From: Metellina segmentata
Taxonomy: Eukaryota; Arthropoda; Arachnida; Araneae; Tetragnathidae
DNA: 64,000 nucleotides
Assembly (NCBI GenBank): GCA_947359465.1
Contig: OX375877.1
Coordinates: 72,614,698 to 72,678,697 of the forward strand
Direction: 5' to 3'
Position 1 is the first letter of the stretch. Each line of letters opens with the position of its first letter. The position numbers and the translations under genes are program-made. The notes under the pieces were generated by a model. The model saw nothing but the letters and a program-made list of their open reading frames with translations, was not told the origin of the DNA and searched no databases. Below, one piece after another: positions 33,229 through 64,000 of this stretch.

Positions 33229-59078
<25,850 letters not shown>

Positions 59079-59480
59079 CAGCAGAGCTCAATAAGTCAAT
59101 ATAAAACAAGTAACTCAACGGCGGAGGTACTAGTACTCTATTCAATGGAGAGGATTCTCACAAGAGCCAAAACTATAACACGCATGCGTACAATTCCTTT
59201 CACCAATCAAATTTAGGAATCTAGCAGCTCAAAATTTGCCATCAGCATGGTTATCTTTATTAGCTTCTGCATAACATTTAAGTGCTGATCGTGATTGGCT
59301 GAAGAATTTCCTTATCGTAACGACTGAGGAAGCATCTAGGTGATAATTTCTCGCTAACGGCTACCTTGCCAATCACGATCTGCACCTAAATGTTGCGGTT
59401 AGCTTAGCATTTGATCGGCAGCAGAACATGAATTGTATGAGCTGTTTTTTCCCAACTCTACTGCAGAATAAAGTGGAAGA
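59079..59480 (-). promoter_or_regulatory. NDUFV1 upstream region with CCAAT boxes and fold-back
   Basis: Immediately upstream (minus sense) of the NDUFV1 start. Contains several CCAAT/ATTGG boxes (near 59205, 59292, 59370). Two of them sit in the arms of an inverted repeat, 59273-59299 and 59368-59394, 27 bp with two mismatches. The transcription start is not identifiable. Confidence 0.5.
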
Positions 59481-59824
59481 TTTTATTGAATCAGCCTTTT
59501 AATTAATAGCTATTCAATGAGATCGACTTTTTTGTATGCAGCTAATTTATCCTCTAATGTTTTAATATTATTTTAACAATTTGTATTTGCTCTTGCCATT
59601 TGTATCGCCTTCCTCTGTTTGTAACGATCAAACTCTGAAATAAATAATTCAATTGTTCTGAATTTTTAATCGTTTGTTTTTCTATGTATTTTTTTGACAA
59701 CCACCAATTTTTATTGCAATCGGACAACTATTTCTTGATGAGTCAATTTTTTTTTGTTTTTTGTTATAGTGTTTTTTCAGGTAGAAAACATGCCTTGGAA
59801 TTAGATTTCACATAAAAATATAGT

Positions 59825-60150
59825 TGGTAATTGTAGTTAACGTCGTACTAGAGCAACACAACGGGCTATTGACGACGGTCCGGGATCAGTCCCTTATGAG
59901 TAAGATCCGAGGACAACACCTCGTAATTTTGAACCACGGTCAGATGACGAAGCAGCACCTGAGCTGGCACCCCACTCTCCAAACTTCCACGCCAACCCAA
60001 CGTGAGGACTTTCGGCCACGACAGATTTAAGGTGCACCAACCGCCTCTACACCATACGCTTACAAACATTCATGCCCGGGCCCGGATTCGAACCAGGAAC
60101 CTTCCGATCTAGAGGCTAACACCTTAACCACTATACCGGTTGGTCGGCCC
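59825..60150 (-). repeat. tRNA-derived SINE, copy 2
   Basis: Minus-strand head GACCAACCGGTATAGTGGTT, AAGGTGTTAGCC (box A region) and GGTTCGAATCC (box B), then CGGGCCCGGGCATG. Better preserved than copy 1 at 47892-48206. The body ends with TAGTTAACG-type sequence at the 3' side; no poly-A tail. Confidence 0.75.
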
Positions 60151-60419
60151 GATCGACTAAAAAGCAGTTTTCAAAAAATAACATATTTCACCCATAGACT
60201 TCTATTATATCTCCTCTATGATTTCACCAACGTTATACATAAAAGAAATAATAAACTTCCGGGTAAACCATTTAAGCTCACATAAATATGTCAAAAGAAA
60301 AATATATCCTTTTCAAGAGTAATAAGAAGTATAAATAAACACAGGAAGTATCGCAATGTCTTGGAATAAGGAAAAAGAAATACTATCATTATATTTAAAA
60401 GATATTCCGGAAGTATACG

Positions 60420-60660
60420 TTACACTAGGAAATGCGTGGCGTCGTTGACCGGGACGCATACTCGGAAACCCTCACGCTTTCAGCACCCCTTGGCGAGTTG
60501 GCGATAGATGCCTGTATCGCCAACTACGATAATCCTAATGTTAAAACTTAGAGGAATTGCCGCTAGAAGGCGTATTAGTTCTGTCGGCGGTTTGAAAAAT
60601 CGCGCGCTGTTCTGATGTTGAATGCATTCTGTTTTGTTTATGCTTATGAGAATGTGTGAG
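60420..60660. promoter_or_regulatory. CpG-rich stretch, possible first exon or promoter of an off-window gene
   Basis: Clearly more GC- and CpG-rich than its surroundings. Contains a hairpin TTGGCGATA/TATCGCCAA around 60499-60522. A short plus-strand frame (60508-60615) encodes MPVSPTTIILMLKLRGIAAR followed by RRISSVGG, basic and acid-free. No following exon could be linked to it, so its coding status is unknown. Confidence 0.3.
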
Positions 60661-61639
60661 GAGCTCATGTTTTTCAACGGTCTTTGTATTGAAAGCGGAA
60701 TAATTTGATTAGGAAAAGTTAATTTGTCTTTAGGCGTATTCTTTTGAAAGATTGTATTTACTTTTCAGTTATACATCCAATCTCCTTCAATTTTCAAATG
60801 TGTTTATTTGATGCTTTAGAGATGCAAGAAAAATTTGTTTCAGCTTTGATTTTGAATTGTTTTATGCTATTGCGTTTAATTATATTTGTGAAGTGTAATT
60901 TTAGTAGAGGCAGTGAGATTGTTCTTTCTGCGATCAGTAGTTTTAATTTTTGATTTATAATTAGATGTAATCTAGTTTTTGAGATTACATTATATGAAAG
61001 TCCACAAATTGAATACATCTGATTCTATCAAAACGGACCATTTCTTTCGATTTTTAGATTGTTACAGGGAATGCAAATTTAAAATTAAGTGATTATTTTT
61101 AAAAATCAGTGATTTAAATAAGAATTTTGATTTCATTTCCTTTCTGTTTTATGTGTAATAATATTGAAAATGAAATAACTATGAAGAAGAGACATGCTAT
61201 TTTATTCAAGTTAGTTGAATATTAAATCAGCCTTCCTTTGAAGCACTACATAACCTTTTTTGATAGGGATCATAATTACAAGACAACTCTTTCCCTTTTG
61301 GGCCATTGAACATATGTCACTCACAAGCCTGTTCATCAGCATAGGTTTTGTTTAAAACATTCCTTGTGACTATAAATCCAATGGGCAATTTTAAATCATT
61401 CTTCTTCATATGATGGGTGAAGATTCACTTAATATATTTACTCAAGCATTATACCTAAAAAAGTTCCAGGGCCAGTGCGACCCCATTAATTCAAATTAGA
61501 AACACATGCTTTTTCCTAATCTCTGCAGCTATTTTTTTATGTGCTTTCATTTGCAAAATCTTATATTAAGTATTATTTTTTGACCCCTCATATGCCTGTA
61601 CCAAAACTTTTGCATTATTAATTTTATATAACTTCCATA

Positions 61640-61960
61640 CACCGAACACTGATGTGCTAAAAGTCATGGGATAGCAGTATGCAAATTTACTAGTGCTCAC
61701 ATTGCATTAAAAGAGTATAAAGAGTCAGATAGTTATCAGTGCTCTCTGTTAAACTCTTGAATGTCGACCTGCCAAGAATTAACCGAGTTTGAACGTGGAA
61801 GGATAGTTAAAGCTAAACGCATAAGCTTAACATTTTGGACATAGTTGAGACCTTGCTCCACATTGTCAAGGGTGTATCGAGAGTACCTCATAGAAGGCAT
61901 TACCCATCACAAGTGCATTTGTGCTAACAGACTTAAGTTCTCATATAGGTATGTTGAAAT
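61640..61960 (+). mobile_element. Tc1/mariner-like fragment, 5' part
   Basis: ACTGATGTGCTAAAAGTCAT and GGGATAGCAGTATGC resemble a Tc1-type terminus. Downstream the plus strand reads STCQELTEFERGRIVKA, a stop, then STLSRVYREYLIEGITHH, similar to a Tc1 N-terminal helix-turn-helix region. The rest of the element is missing or unrecognisable. Confidence 0.55.
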
Positions 61961-62117
61961 AAACAATGTAATATGTCGATTTGGTTTTCCAAAACCTCTG
62001 TTGAACAAAATTTGGGTAGTACTGATGATTTTGTGCTATTCTATTGATACACAAGCGGAAAGGGGAGGTGAGGTGTAGAGGGAATAGTATCATTACTGAG
62101 TACAAGGAGTGGGAAAG

Positions 62118-62220
62118 CAACTTGCTGGTGGTTCAGTGGGTTTCTCATTGTTAATAGCTTGCAAGCTGTAGATGACATAGGTTCAATTCATGTGACTACC
62201 CTGAGCGTATTTATTTTTTT
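62118..62220 (+). repeat. Possible tRNA-like SINE fragment
   Basis: GGTGGTTCAGTGGGTT and AGGTTCAATTC resemble degraded box A and box B in tRNA-like spacing. Single occurrence; weak. Confidence 0.25.
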
Positions 62221-62424
62221 GCGTCGAACATTTCCTGTTTGTATACGCACACCTAATTCTGTTTTTGCACAAACTTTTTTTTTTACTCAGATTCAAAATA
62301 AATATTTCATTCTCTATTTACTCCAGTCAGTTTGAATTTATTTGCCCAAATTTTACGAAATTTGTTTTTCTTCTATTTGTGGCATAGTAGTATCATCTGT
62401 TAAACTACATGGGTATTCGTAGCA

Positions 62425-62500
62425 ATTACTGGGGGTTAGCAAGCAGTGGTCACACCTGACCCCATGAAAAGAACTATCACGGGCAATGCAGTGGTTAGTC
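62425..62500 (+). mobile_element. Helitron-like 3' end fragment
   Basis: GGTCACACCTGACCCCATGA, AAAGAACTATCACGGGCAATGC match the subterminal 3' part of the Helitron-like element at 22588-23549 (reverse sense). The final hairpin and CTAG are degraded (GCAGTGGTTAGT). Confidence 0.5.
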
Positions 62501-62639
62501 AGTTATATTGCACCCACAAATAGATTGCATAACATGTAGTGTATGCGTTTTGGAATGCATGTTTTCATTTACCAATGTATGTATGTTCTAATTGTATTTG
62601 GTAACTAACACGACTGTATTCCCAACATCATTACAATGA

Positions 62640-63060
62640 CACGCAACTGGAAGATTTAGTGATCTATCATTTGAAGATATTCATGAATCATTCGAGAAAG
62701 CCGTAAGCAAAGATGAATTATTAGAAGAGGTTGGCTTTGAGACTCCTAATCCCACAGAATGTAGTGATAATGAACAATATGATCTTGTTCTAAATGCAGG
62801 TTTAGTAAAAGAGTGTCTGGAACTGATCTGAAAATTGGGTAATCATTTTGTCAAACATGACCCTAATGAAAAACGCGCTGGGAAATTTCAACGTGAACTG
62901 AAGTTCTTGGTAGCCTCTTACAGATAATTATATAATGGCCTAACCAAAACACAACAATTAATAACTGAATTTGTTCGTAAAACTGTTGAAACATTCGCAC
63001 AAGATGATACTCATGCTCGTCCAAACAGAATTAGGTGTACATTAGTTTTGACTCGAAAAG
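62640..63060 (+). pseudogene. Tigger/pogo-type transposase C-terminal remnant
   Basis: Plus strand reads DLSFEDIHESFEKAVSKDEL, KECLELI, a stop, then KLGNHFVKHDPNEKRAGKFQ, RELKFLVASYR, a stop, and TKTQQLITEFVRKTVE. The DPNEKRA block and a C-terminal QLxxF motif resemble the tail of Tigger-type transposases. Two in-frame stops: inactive. Family assignment is tentative. Confidence 0.4.
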
Positions 63061-63429
63061 GTGAGTTTGTGATCTCATTTGTATTGTACTGATGTGCACA
63101 CTTTATATTTTCAGGTTCCTCATCCTTCAGATTTTTAACTATCCCTTACTTGTATTTATGTTTTTGTAATTTCTATTATCAAAATGTGTTTCTATGTGGT
63201 TTTGTTTTTATTTCTTGAAGCAGGTGTTTTTGTGATAGCAGTTATTGCCAAAATGTTAAGTAATTTTTTAAATTACCCAATTTTTTACAAAAATAAACAT
63301 TTTCTCTATAAAAAAAAAAGTTTCAAGATAAAAAAAAAATTTAAGATTGGAAATACTTAAATTTGAATAATTCTACACTTAATGGTCATAAGTTAAATTT
63401 TCATGCAAAAAGTTTCTTTTTGAGTCTTG

Positions 63430-63720
63430 TATGGTTAATTATATTTACAGAAAATTCGGATACGCAGCGAAAACTTGAATCTCTTCAAAATTCTACTCTA
63501 CGTATTATCAGTGGTTACCCCTGATACTACCGAAACGCTAAAATTTGCAAAGATCTTGAAATTACCGAACTTAAAACTTACTTCAGTAAACTTGCTACTA
63601 ATTTTTATGCTAATCTTGAATTAATTGATAACCCTGCCATCCAGTGTATCCCAGATATGACCCTCGTCAACCCGAATATAATAAAAGACCCAGAGTCATT
63701 CTTAATGTTCTTACTATTTA
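63430..63720 (+). pseudogene. Jockey-like non-LTR retrotransposon, reverse transcriptase C-terminal fragment
   Basis: Reads RKLESLQNSTLRIISGYP, a stop, YYRNAKICKDLEITELKTYF and SKLATNFYANLELIDNPAI. The LQN..LR.I..xPxYxRN..I..DL.I...xxY..KLA motif string is characteristic of the region just after the reverse transcriptase in Jockey-clade elements. 5'-truncated, as usual for LINEs. Confidence 0.7.
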
Positions 63721-64000
63721 AATCTCCTGCTTTTATTTTTTCTTTAATTTAATAATTCTTAAGCCTTCCTTGTCATCTTGCATCTTATGTACTGTTCCAA
63801 TTGGACTCGTCCTTGATCTGCCCAATTTCTAAGCCACCTGTTTTCATTGGACAACCAACTGCACTCACTATACCTTACATATTTCAGTGAACTTCAAAAC
63901 CTGCTCAGTTCCCAACTACTTTCTGAGGGAGATAGAAGGCCTTCGGCCTAAGTTCTCCGGCTCACCCATTATTTCATTTTCATTTACAGAAAAATGAATT

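Noticed and set aside
60480..60677. 65-codon minus-strand frame as an alternative first exon of NDUFV1
   Set aside because: The exon at 59018-59078 joins in exact phase and gives a convincing presequence; this frame has no matching donor or similarity.

Overview
This is a window of AT-rich animal nuclear DNA, with no bacterial or organellar features. It holds two conserved housekeeping genes that are cut into many short exons and face each other tail to tail. The rest is intronic or intergenic sequence with a large load of mostly decayed transposable elements. The mix of piggyBac, Tc1/mariner, Merlin, hAT-like, Helitron-like and tRNA-type SINE elements, together with the protein sequences, suggests an arthropod. 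A chelicerate is possible, but the sequence does not prove it.

Gene 1 (plus strand, 2303-31677) is glutamate-cysteine ligase catalytic subunit, rebuilt here as 15 coding exons (about 649 aa). One junction (exon 6/7) looks short by about three conserved residues. Gene 2 (minus strand, 59078-33229) is NDUFV1, the 51-kDa FMN/NADH-binding subunit of mitochondrial complex I. It is rebuilt as 12 coding exons (477 aa), including a short first exon that encodes the mitochondrial presequence. The two stop codons lie about 1.55 kb apart, so the 3' UTRs converge between 31678 and 33228. One gene starts glutathione synthesis and the other oxidises NADH in mitochondria. Nothing in the sequence shows that they are co-regulated.

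Region by region: 1-944 is a Helitron-like element cut by the window edge, and a related copy lies inverted at 33696-35020, so the pair brackets GCLC. GCLC intron 5 holds a nearly complete piggyBac-like transposase with one in-frame stop and a Tc1 element with a frameshifted transposase. Intron 6 holds a 2-kb hAT-like element with a nested Helitron-like piece. Intron 7 holds a pogo-type MITE, an internally deleted Tc1 element, a hAT-like element, a 962-bp Helitron-like element and a possible solo LTR. Intron 14 holds a hAT fragment. Downstream of the NDUFV1 stop codon lies the inverted Helitron-like copy. The NDUFV1 introns hold an 84-bp piggyBac-type MITE, a perfect 62-bp-arm palindrome, a tRNA-type SINE and two further hAT-like elements. 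Intron 1 holds an intact Merlin (ISXO2-type) element with an 8-bp target duplication and another MITE nested in it, followed by a longer copy of the intron 14 hAT.

The last 5 kb holds the NDUFV1 promoter side, a second SINE, a short CpG-rich stretch of unknown role, and fragments of Tc1, Helitron-like, Tigger-like and Jockey-like elements. I found no new multi-gene system. The items most worth a second look are the perfect palindrome, the intact Merlin element with duplicated intron-like leader units, the odd GCLC exon junction, and the structured Helitron-like termini.
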